Below are positions 58,072-64,000 of a stretch of 64,000 nt of DNA, piece by piece. The position numbers were made by a program, and so were the translations under genes. Numbering within the stretch: position 1 is the first letter of the stretch; every line of letters begins with the position of its first letter. Below the pieces are notes generated by a model. The model saw nothing but the letters and a program-made list of their open reading frames with translations, was not told the origin of the DNA and did not search any database. Source of the stretch: Thiobacillus denitrificans (lineage in GTDB: Bacteria; Pseudomonadota; Gammaproteobacteria; Burkholderiales; Thiobacillaceae); contig DYIY01000002.1 of assembly GCA_020723405.1 (NCBI GenBank), forward strand, positions 1 to 64,000. Direction: 5' to 3'.

Positions 58072-59758
58072 CTTTTGATCCGCACGCTGGGCATGTCTCA
58101 AGCCGTCTGACATCCTGGTTTTTCACGGTGTATACCTCTGCATTGGCGGATGGCGCCGTTCTGAATCTTGGACTTGGATTACCTGTACTGAGCCAGTCGA
58201 CCATGACCTCTATGCACAGTGCGGCTGCTGACATGGGGGCACTAACGGCATAGGGTGTGAACCCACTACAGGCAAGCTGCTTGCGCTGTGGTTCAGCCTT
58301 GAGCACAGGAAAGCGTTCCTGCCTATAGTTCTTGTGATCAGCCTGGAGCAGACACCGGAAGCAAGCCAACTCTCGTCCTTGAGCCCAGAACGTCTGCACG
58401 CACTCACCGTTTCCTCGGATGCGAACGTGCAATACCGGAGTATCAATTTCCCGCTCAAGACGCATTGCATTGATCAGCTCACTGATGATTTCCTCGCCAG
58501 TTGCATCGATCACCAAGTCAGCTCTGAATAGATCCCTAAGATCCTGCACATTGGCGACACGGGGGCGTACCTTTGAAAATGGAAATTGGCGCGTCAATTC
58601 CGCCGACAATGCCTCGGCCTTCCTCTTGAACAAGGATGGGTAGCCCAGAGTATGCCGCCCCAGATTTTCGGGCATCATCAAATCGGGATCCACGATATCT
58701 AGTTGGCCACAACCGGTACCGGCACCCAGTCGAATAAGGCCAGGCGCCACGTGCGAGCCAATCGCACCTGCGCCAACCACTACGATCCGCTTGTCCTTCA
58801 GAGTCCCATAGGTGAGATTGCGACCGTGTACAAAATCGGGGCCGAACTCGGTCAATACCAATCGGATGATTCCGCGCGACCCTTCATGTGAATGCAGGTA
58901 CTGACGGTATAGCTTGGGCTTTTTCTGGGTGCCAAGACGATGGACTGGGTTGAGGTCGAATCCAAACCCCAACCAGCCCAGCGGGGTATGAACCGCGAAC
59001 GTCGCCATCTTGTACTGGAGGTATTGAGGTTCCCGCTCCAAGACACGCTGAATCTGGTGATAGAGAGGCCTGTCCCAAACCCGAAGCCAAGCAAAAAGCT
59101 CACTTACGTTGGACGGGATTGCATCAGGTACCGCAGGGAGTGTGTCCGTACTAAATAGCCAGCATGGGCATTCCGTGCTGGCAGGTGGTTCCGCGCCCAA
59201 TGCTCGCGCCAGCGCCTCGACTTCCTCTTTGTGATTCGTGATGACTGCGCGCGCTGCCGTACCAAGAGAAACGAGCCAGTAGTTCGAAGACTTCGATGCT
59301 TGGTCAACCGTGCCTATCAACACTGGCAAGACTGCTTCAGACCCCCCAATGGCCCAGTGCAACAGAAACTCATCCTGGATGTCGTCATAACGATAGTCTG
59401 GGTCATGGCGAATTCGATCCAGTACATATCGAGCTTGATCCAGACACTGTGCAATGGATTCGGCGGGATCATATCTGTCCAATACCGCGGCGCCCTTGGC
59501 AAAATAGCAAAGGTCCCCCTTTGGATCGACGTGCGGCGACAACGACGGAAGTACATCCAAGTGATCCAGTACCCGGATCGTCGGGTATTCAAGGAAATCC
59601 CAATCCGTGATGGAAATTCTGACCTGGATGTCACCGCCTTTGCACGCGAGTGCTCCTTCGAAGGATCTGGTTCCGCGACTGTAACCACTGGGTTTGAAAC
59701 CCCACGACCGCAGGAGTCGCAGCGCCTCGGCAAGCCCGAATACCGAGACGTGGGTCAT
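58064..59758 (-). CDS. cap2: Cap2, E1-E2 fusion ubiquitin-like ligase of CBASS
   Basis: A 564-aa protein. The N-terminal E2-like domain (~1-150) has the candidate Cys84 in GDLCYFAKGA. A linker domain follows, then a ThiF/E1 adenylation domain from ~310 with nucleotide loop VVGAGAIGSHVAPGL at ~325, DPDLMMPENLGRH and the E1 cysteine in LACSGFTPYAVS at ~496. A CPACG zinc knuckle ends the protein. Cap2 adenylates the C-terminus of the CD-NTase and joins it to target molecules, raising its activity. It begins three bases after the cdnA stop. All three activities look intact. Confidence 0.9.
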   Translation of the reverse strand: MTHVSVFGLAEALRLLRSWGFKPSGYSRGTRSFEGALACKGGDIQVRISITDWDFLEYPTIRVLDHLDVLPSLSPHVDPKGDLCYFAKGAAVLDRYDPAESIAQCLDQARYVLDRIRHDPDYRYDDIQDEFLLHWAIGGSEAVLPVLIGTVDQASKSSNYWLVSLGTAARAVITNHKEEVEALARALGAEPPASTECPCWLFSTDTLPAVPDAIPSNVSELFAWLRVWDRPLYHQIQRVLEREPQYLQYKMATFAVHTPLGWLGFGFDLNPVHRLGTQKKPKLYRQYLHSHEGSRGIIRLVLTEFGPDFVHGRNLTYGTLKDKRIVVVGAGAIGSHVAPGLIRLGAGTGCGQLDIVDPDLMMPENLGRHTLGYPSLFKRKAEALSAELTRQFPFSKVRPRVANVQDLRDLFRADLVIDATGEEIISELINAMRLEREIDTPVLHVRIRGNGECVQTFWAQGRELACFRCLLQADHKNYRQERFPVLKAEPQRKQLACSGFTPYAVSAPMSAAALCIEVMVDWLSTGNPSPRFRTAPSANAEVYTVKNQDVRRLETCPACGSKDV

Positions 59759-59761
59759 CCC

Positions 59762-60934
59762 TCAACCGGCGCTGGTTGGTTTCACCACTGGGCGCGATAC
59801 ACGCTCAGCCGCGATCAGGCGAATGGCGTCCTCGCCCGAATCAGGTTGAACGAGATCAACACGGTTTGGCACCCGTTCACCTAACTGCCCCTGGAGCTGG
59901 ATGATCGCCAGCGCAGACTGGTGAGATGCCTGCATGCGGGCGGATCGGAGAGCCTCCGCAAGCGCGGCGGCCCGTTGCGCCGCGTCCTCTCTGGCCAACG
60001 TGTCCAAACGCTTGTTGAAGTCTTCCGTGCCTTCGGCAATGGCCGGTTCTCGGACTTCGCCTCGCAAGGCTGTGGCCAGCTTCCTGGCAGCCTTTTCCAG
60101 AGCGAGATCGTCACGTCCAGCGTGCGTTTCGAAAGCTTGTGCCACGGCTACCATCAGGCATACAGAGGTCGGTCCGGTTCCGTCCTTCCACTGGTAGTCG
60201 CGCCACGCCTTGAGATAGCGGCAAATACGCCTAAGCTGATCGGTGTATTCCAGGACTCGGTCCAGGAACCACCGCGTAATTTCTTCCGGGTCTGATACCT
60301 TCCACTCACCCGCGCGCGTAGCCATAACGATGTCGACCATATCCTCCCACTGTTGTTGGGAGAACTCAGCATCATCGAAACTTTCGACGAACACATCGCG
60401 AGCCCCGTCGCTCATTGCACGCGATAGAGCGGCCTTTTCCAGAATTTGGGTGAACTCGTCTTCGGGAGCGGCGTAGAGCGGAATGTCGATGTGCGCCCAG
60501 GTATTGATCTGCACCCGGATACACGTCTCCTTGCCGTGATAAAGCGTCCAGCCCTTCTCTTTGCAGAGACCAGACAGTAGCTGCTCCACCAACTCAAAAT
60601 AGAGCCTCGCCATGGCGCGGGGCGGGCCGCTTTCCTCCCAAACGGTTATGGGAAGATAGACGCCGAAGTCCCAGTCCATTTCCTGCGGTGGATGACACGC
60701 GGGTTGAACGCACGTCTTATAAGACCATGACCCCTGGGTCCGGAATCGAGGCGTGACGGCTTTATCCATCCCCAAGACCCTGGTGGTGGCCTCCCGAATT
60801 CGTGGACGTAAGTGATCGCGGATCGCATCTTTTGCGGCGATCAGCACATCGGTTTGTTCCTGAGTCGGGACGATACGATCCAGGAAGACCTTGTCATCGG
60901 TGGTCGTGTAGAAGAGACGGTTGAGCTTGATCAT
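59762..60934 (-). CDS. cdnA: CD-NTase, DncV-like cyclic dinucleotide synthase of CBASS
   Basis: A 390-aa nucleotidyltransferase related to DncV (clade A). The active site is TQGSW (~66-70), then QEMDWDFGVYLP with Asp87 and Asp89, and a third Asp150 in AHIDIPLYA. DncV-type enzymes make 3'3'-cGAMP on phage infection; this product is inferred. The C-terminus ends in a flexible segment ending VKPTSAG; a terminal Gly is what Cap2 needs for conjugation. The start at 60934 has gagga six bases upstream; upstream in-frame Mets overlap capV. It follows capV by 10 bases. Confidence 0.9.
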   Translation of the reverse strand: MIKLNRLFYTTTDDKVFLDRIVPTQEQTDVLIAAKDAIRDHLRPRIREATTRVLGMDKAVTPRFRTQGSWSYKTCVQPACHPPQEMDWDFGVYLPITVWEESGPPRAMARLYFELVEQLLSGLCKEKGWTLYHGKETCIRVQINTWAHIDIPLYAAPEDEFTQILEKAALSRAMSDGARDVFVESFDDAEFSQQQWEDMVDIVMATRAGEWKVSDPEEITRWFLDRVLEYTDQLRRICRYLKAWRDYQWKDGTGPTSVCLMVAVAQAFETHAGRDDLALEKAARKLATALRGEVREPAIAEGTEDFNKRLDTLAREDAAQRAAALAEALRSARMQASHQSALAIIQLQGQLGERVPNRVDLVQPDSGEDAIRLIAAERVSRPVVKPTSAG

Positions 60935-60944
60935 GGCTGGGTCC

Positions 60945-61949
60945 TCATTTGCTAGCGGACTCGCCATGGAAGAAGACCGGCTCGGAGGGCGAGTGCTCCA
61001 AGAGGACGTGAAAAGCTGGGCTGCTGATGAAAGTCTTCGACCGTTCTGAAGCCGCACCAAGTAGAACCTCACGTGCATGATGGTCCGCCTTATCGAGCCC
61101 AACCGCCTTCGCGCGTTCGTCGGTAAGGTCATCGTCGAGGTGCACGTAGCGCTCCCCAAGCTGGTGGCGAAGCATGAAATCAGTTAGCACTTCGTTCGCA
61201 GATATGGTCAGGCCAAACAGGCGGCGCGGCATTTTGAGAAGAGATCCTCCACCCCAGTCGAGCACACCGCCTTCTCGGTTCCTGCTGGGATCCACGGTAT
61301 AACGAGACGACATGGTACCGACCGACAACAAACGGACGTCCTCGTTATCCTTTTGGAAGAAGATATGCGCTTCGTGTAAACCAAGAAGCCCCGGTGCGTT
61401 GGCGAAAAGGCCGCCGTCGACGTACTGACAGTTGTTGAAGACATGTCGCGGAAAAAATGCCGGCGCCGCACTGGTGGCCATGGCGACATCAACGATACGG
61501 AAATGATGGTCACGCTTGAAATTGTGGTGATGGGATGTCTTGAACATCACCGGCGCTCCAGTTGAGTAATTCACGCTGGGCACGATGACCGGGTGTTTGC
61601 AGGCGCCAAGACATCGTTCACCGAAAAGCTTGTCATTTACGAGCAAGTTGTTGAGTGCTTCCGGTGAATAGGGCGAGCGCAGGTAACCGAAAAGCGACCA
61701 GCGCTTCTTAAAAATCTCTTCACCATGGTCGACGAACAAATCCACGATGCGCTGGGCCGGGATTTCTAATGCCAGGGCCAGCGCCAGAATCCCCCCGATA
61801 GACGTTCCTGTTATCAGGTCGAAGCGCGTTCCGATGGGCGCATCGATCTCGTTCTCAATATCGGCAATGATCTTCGCTGCATACAACCCTCTGTATCCAC
61901 CTCCGGACAACGCTAGAATCTGGAAGGGGTTGGCACGATCTGTATCCAT
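60945..61949 (-). CDS. capV: CapV, patatin-like phospholipase effector of CBASS
   Basis: A 334-aa patatin-fold lipase. The oxyanion loop is SGGGYRG (15-21), the nucleophile elbow GTSIG with Ser50, and the dyad Asp178 in VDGGLFANAP. When the cyclase makes its dinucleotide, CapV is activated and degrades the inner membrane, killing the infected cell before phage release. First gene of the operon, with a strong gggaggt seven bases before the ATG and a promoter at 62005-62032. Codon use is clearly more AT-rich than the flanking chromosome. Confidence 0.92.
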   Translation of the reverse strand: MDTDRANPFQILALSGGGYRGLYAAKIIADIENEIDAPIGTRFDLITGTSIGGILALALALEIPAQRIVDLFVDHGEEIFKKRWSLFGYLRSPYSPEALNNLLVNDKLFGERCLGACKHPVIVPSVNYSTGAPVMFKTSHHHNFKRDHHFRIVDVAMATSAAPAFFPRHVFNNCQYVDGGLFANAPGLLGLHEAHIFFQKDNEDVRLLSVGTMSSRYTVDPSRNREGGVLDWGGGSLLKMPRRLFGLTISANEVLTDFMLRHQLGERYVHLDDDLTDERAKAVGLDKADHHAREVLLGAASERSKTFISSPAFHVLLEHSPSEPVFFHGESASK

Positions 61950-62004
61950 GGTCTACCTCCCTAACACGGGGGATTGGCACTCAAGCCGGTAGAGTGCTAA
62001 ACAC

Positions 62005-62032
62005 ACTATACATATGTGTAAATGTTAGTCAA
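62005..62032 (-). promoter_or_regulatory. promoter of the CBASS operon
   Basis: On the minus strand TTGACT (complement of 62027-62032) and TATAGT (complement of 62005-62010) with a 16-base spacer. The spacer carries the 8-bp palindrome acatatgt (62010-62017), a possible repressor site. The leader to the capV ATG is about 50 bases. Confidence 0.65.
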
Positions 62033-62503
62033 GTAACTACATGTAGCGTTATTCCTTCTCGTGGTTTGGTTGGGTGCTAGCTGATCAACCTGCGGCGGTC
62101 AACGATATTGCGTTGTTCCCGGATGGCCCACGGCCTTGCCAGTGAGAGGTAGTCCTGAACGTGGATCAAGGGCAGAAATCAGACCGTGGTAACGAGCTTC
62201 CGAATGGAAGCGCCTTGACCGAAAAACTGACATGAATACGCCCCCCTTTATCGCCCTTTCCGGTAGGCCCGTAATTCCCTTCAATTTCTGTACCCCTATG
62301 TCACCCTTTCGGGCCGAACGCGAGATTCTTAGCGATCGGCCCGCCCTTTGGATCGGGCCGTAACACTTGGATGTTGCCTGCCGTCCCTTCTGCCCCTTCC
62401 GAAATCGCAGCGTGATCTTCCAATAATTCCGTCTCGTTTTTGTACGAATTTCCCGTGGTGCAGGCCTCTATCGTGAGCCCACCCAAACGACAAGAACGAC
62501 GGG
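62033..62503. other. gene-poor interval between CBASS and tra operon
   Basis: Between the capV promoter and the lytic transglycosylase gene I see no convincing protein gene; small frames at 62099-62284 and 62301-62486 on the minus strand lack ribosome-binding sites and known domains. A perfect 7-bp hairpin (cggcccg / cgggccg, 62337-62343 and 62354-62360) and several repeated ccctttc/g tracts are present. The interval must hold the tra operon promoter and could hold oriT, but neither can be identified by eye. Confidence 0.4.
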
Positions 62504-62953
62504 ATGTACAAGCGCGCCCCTCTTTACCTACTACCGATCAGCCTGGCGATCATGGCGGGGAATGCCCGCGCTGTGTGCTGGCATGACGCCGCCAAGTCCT
62601 ACGGACTGGAACCGCTGGAATTGGGGGCCATCGCTTGCGTCGAGTCGCGCCTGAATGCCGGCGCCATCAGCCCGGTCGGCGCGCGCGGCGTCATGCAGGT
62701 CATGCCTTCCAATGCTCATGCCGTGGGCATGCATCCGGACCTGCTCTGGGATGCATGCACCAACATCTACATGGGGGCCTTTGTACTGGCGCAGATGAAA
62801 GCCAGGTATGGCGATACCTGGGAGGCGGTCGGCGCTTACAACGCGTCTTGCACGAAGTTGAAGGGCGCCGCCTGCCGCAAGGCTCGTACGCAATACGCCT
62901 GGCTGGTCTATCGCGCCCGGCAGCAGCTTGAGCGGACCGGCAAATGCACCTGA
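62504..62953 (+). CDS. conjugation-associated lytic transglycosylase
   Basis: A 149-aa exported SLT-fold protein of the VirB1/orf169 class. The signal peptide MYKRAPLYLLPISLAIMAGNARA is followed by CWHDAAKSYGL, the catalytic Glu in ACVESRLNAGAISPVGARGVMQVMP, and AVGAYNASC near the C-terminus. It opens local peptidoglycan for the T4SS. The stop shares a base with the next ATG (TGATG). It is the first identified gene of the transfer operon on this strand. Confidence 0.88.
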   Translation: MYKRAPLYLLPISLAIMAGNARAVCWHDAAKSYGLEPLELGAIACVESRLNAGAISPVGARGVMQVMPSNAHAVGMHPDLLWDACTNIYMGAFVLAQMKARYGDTWEAVGAYNASCTKLKGAACRKARTQYAWLVYRARQQLERTGKCT

Positions 62954-63243
62954 TGGACTGCGGAGACAAATCGGTGAGCCCACCCTCCGGCAAGAAGGTC
63001 ACGCCGGGCTTTCGGCCCATTCTGGTTTCCGAAGAGGCCTTCGACCGGCTGAAGAAGCTGCAAAGGCTCGCATACGGTCATGACAACGACCCGAACGGGG
63101 TTCGCTTCGATCTCAAGGATGTTGCCTCGGCCGTCGTGCTGGAGGCCTTGCTGATTGACGGCTTTCCGGCACGGGCCATGGACCGCGCAGCGCGGACCGT
63201 TCTCGATTCCTTCCACCACCTCTCCAAGGAGAACGCAGTATGA
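62953..63243 (+). CDS. small ICE protein, possibly ribbon-helix-helix
   Basis: A 96-aa basic protein (99 aa if the ATG at 62944 is used). FRPILVSEEAFDRLKKLQRLAYG and FDLKDVASAVVLEALLI have the strand-helix-helix spacing of ribbon-helix-helix DNA-binding proteins, but the match is loose. It could be a transfer-operon regulator or an accessory. Coupled on both sides (TGATG upstream, ATGA downstream). Confidence 0.5.
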   Translation: MDCGDKSVSPPSGKKVTPGFRPILVSEEAFDRLKKLQRLAYGHDNDPNGVRFDLKDVASAVVLEALLIDGFPARAMDRAARTVLDSFHHLSKENAV

Positions 63244-63611
63244 AGCTCGTCAACGCCACCCTGAGCCGCATGAGCCAGGCCAAGGCCGCCATCGACCGCA
63301 ATACCACCGCCTGGTACGTCGGCGGTGTCGTCGGCCTGACCGGTATGGCCAACAACGCCCTGGCCATCAACCTCGACATGAACAACGTCGGCGCCGCCAC
63401 TGGTCTCGGGCCGGTATCGACCGCGATCCAGCAGTTCGCCGACATGAACACCGGTCTGAAGGCCCTGGTGATCATCATCGGTTTCTTGGTGGCCTTGATC
63501 GGTCTGGCCGCGCTGCGCAACTTCGCGCCGGTGCTCGGCTATGTGGGCCTGGCCATCTTCGCGGCCGTCGGCCTCACCGTCGCCTTCGCCATCGCCGGGG
63601 CGGTCATCTGA
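63240..63611 (+). CDS. TraA-like conjugative pilin precursor (probable)
   Basis: A 123-aa protein with a long leader ending ANNALA, cleavage before INLDMNN, then two hydrophobic helices (LKALVIIIGFLVALIGLAAL and VLGYVGLAIFAAVGLTVAFAI) separated by a short RNFAP loop. A ~42-aa leader and two helices mirror F-type TraA/VirB2 pilins. Its position directly before traL-traE is the F order (traA-L-E). I infer pilin; a small membrane protein of the PFL_4702 class is the alternative. Confidence 0.65.
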   Translation: MKLVNATLSRMSQAKAAIDRNTTAWYVGGVVGLTGMANNALAINLDMNNVGAATGLGPVSTAIQQFADMNTGLKALVIIIGFLVALIGLAALRNFAPVLGYVGLAIFAAVGLTVAFAIAGAVI

Positions 63612-63614
63612 GCT

Positions 63615-63914
63615 ATGGACGGCAGCCGCATCCTTCGGCGACTAGACGATCCCTGGAAGCTCGGACTCTGGGAGCTGGACGTCGCCGGGACCTTCGTCTT
63701 CTTCCTCTGCCTGGGCTTCATGAAGGGCACGATGGGGGCGTTCTTCGCCGCCATCGTGGTGGGCTATTTCGTCTGCTCGCGGATCTCCAAGCTGAAAGCG
63801 ATGCGGCACACCGGGTTCCTCTGGCATTTCCTGTTCTGGTGGCTGCCCCAGGAGGCCATGTTCATTCCACGCGACCTCCTGCCACCTTCGCACTACCGCG
63901 AGTTGGTCGGTTGA
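63615..63914 (+). CDS. traL: T4SS protein TraL
   Basis: A 99-aa membrane protein of the TraL family: it opens with the typical RRLDDPWKLGLWELD, then helices GTFVFFLCLGFMKG and AFFAAIVVGYFVCSRI, and ends in a WWLPQEAMFIPRDLLPPSHYRELVG tail, split here by conserved blocks. F-type TraL is part of the inner-membrane pilus assembly complex. It starts three bases after the pilin-like gene. Confidence 0.85.
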   Translation: MDGSRILRRLDDPWKLGLWELDVAGTFVFFLCLGFMKGTMGAFFAAIVVGYFVCSRISKLKAMRHTGFLWHFLFWWLPQEAMFIPRDLLPPSHYRELVG

Positions 63915-63930
63915 TCGAGGGGAAGGAACC

Positions 63931-64000
63931 ATGAAACGCGAAGCCTACGAAGCCGATGTCCAGATGCTCATCCGGCAGAACCGTTTTCTGTGGCTCACCC
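63931..64000 (+). CDS. traE: T4SS protein TraE, N-terminal fragment (cut by window end)
   Basis: Only 23 codons are visible: an ATG at 63931 preceded by aggggaagg (63917-63925), encoding MKREAYEADVQMLIRQNRFL and WLT. The RQNRFLW start just before an expected membrane helix is typical of TraE/VirB5-VirB8-like T4SS proteins, and traE follows traL in F-type operons. Confidence 0.65.
   Translation, partial: MKREAYEADVQMLIRQNRFLWLT

Larger units (their letters stand above)
50224..64000. mobile_element. integrative conjugative element (ICE), one end plus cargo, continues past the window
   Basis: A tyrosine integrase and excisionase-like gene at the boundary are followed by DUF4400, TraD and a MOBH relaxase, a LexA-like regulator, a CBASS cargo operon and the beginning of an F-type T4SS operon. 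This relaxase-TraD-DUF4400 order and F-type transfer genes resemble the SXT/R391 layout. The left end is inferred to lie close to 50224-50241, between the DUF1015 stop and the integrase stop. I see no tRNA there, and the direct repeat defining att cannot be recognised without the other end. Cargo genes have lower GC than the flanking chromosome. Confidence 0.85.

Noticed and set aside
60935-61159. Extended N-terminus of the CBASS cyclase
   Set aside because: The extension overlaps capV; the start at 60934 has a gagga site at correct spacing and gives a DncV-like N-terminus.
62099-62486. Two small minus-strand frames in the capV-tra interval
   Set aside because: No ribosome-binding sites, no known domains and no conservation that can be judged; left as intergenic.

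Overview
The window is GC-rich (roughly two-thirds G+C by eye) and reads as the chromosome of a betaproteobacterium of the Rhodocyclales/Nitrosomonadales kind. The grounds are a PEP-CTERM exosortase substrate behind a sigma-54 promoter, sigma-32 promoters before grpE and dnaK, a succinylase-type dapD/dapC pair, many oxygen-linked signalling proteins, and short GGTGCGGTTCGC-type palindromes between genes. Placement below class is inference.

Region 1 (1-11009): the end of a gene with a 15-bp tandem repeat, an outer-membrane barrel protein, then an eleven-gene operon for a type II secretion / type IV pilus hybrid machine (gspG-gspF-gspE, actin-like PilM/GspL, PilN-, PilO- and PilP/GspC-like proteins, a lipoprotein secretin, three more pseudopilins, the last without Glu+5). 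A sigma-54 driven PEP-CTERM gene and a terminator follow.

Region 2 (11103-19260): an orphan mlaF-like ATPase diverges from ovoA and an overlapping PLP-dependent lyase, which together look like a complete ovothiol pathway. Next come grpE, dnaK and dnaJ; a long inverted repeat sits against the dnaJ start codon.

Region 3 (19278-25113, minus strand): nine close genes. Seven form a possible undescribed signalling module: a Ras-like GTPase, a roadblock/LC7 protein, a second possible roadblock protein, a CZB zinc domain, a protoglobin, and two unknowns. A PiT phosphate transporter and a DUF47 protein end the run.

Region 4 (25198-50223): housekeeping and sensing. It holds a lone odhB-type E2 lacking its E3-binding domain, a chemoreceptor, 5-oxoprolinase, an HDOD protein, dapD, dapC, a DMT exporter, a bacteriohemerythrin and a YihY-cNMP fusion. 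A four-gene signalling operon follows (HD-GYP regulator, 1852-aa hybrid kinase, hemerythrin kinase, second HD-GYP regulator), then a DUF1015 gene.

Region 5 (about 50224 to the window end): an integrative conjugative element. It begins with a tyrosine integrase and an excisionase-like protein, then DUF4400, TraD and a MOBH relaxase. A self-cleaving LexA-like regulator comes next, then a complete type II CBASS anti-phage operon (capV phospholipase, DncV-type cyclase, cap2, cap3) as cargo. It ends in the start of an F-type T4SS operon (lytic transglycosylase, pilin-like protein, TraL, TraE). The CBASS genes have visibly lower GC than the chromosome. CBASS is a known class of system; its carriage on this element, next to a LexA-like switch, is the notable part.
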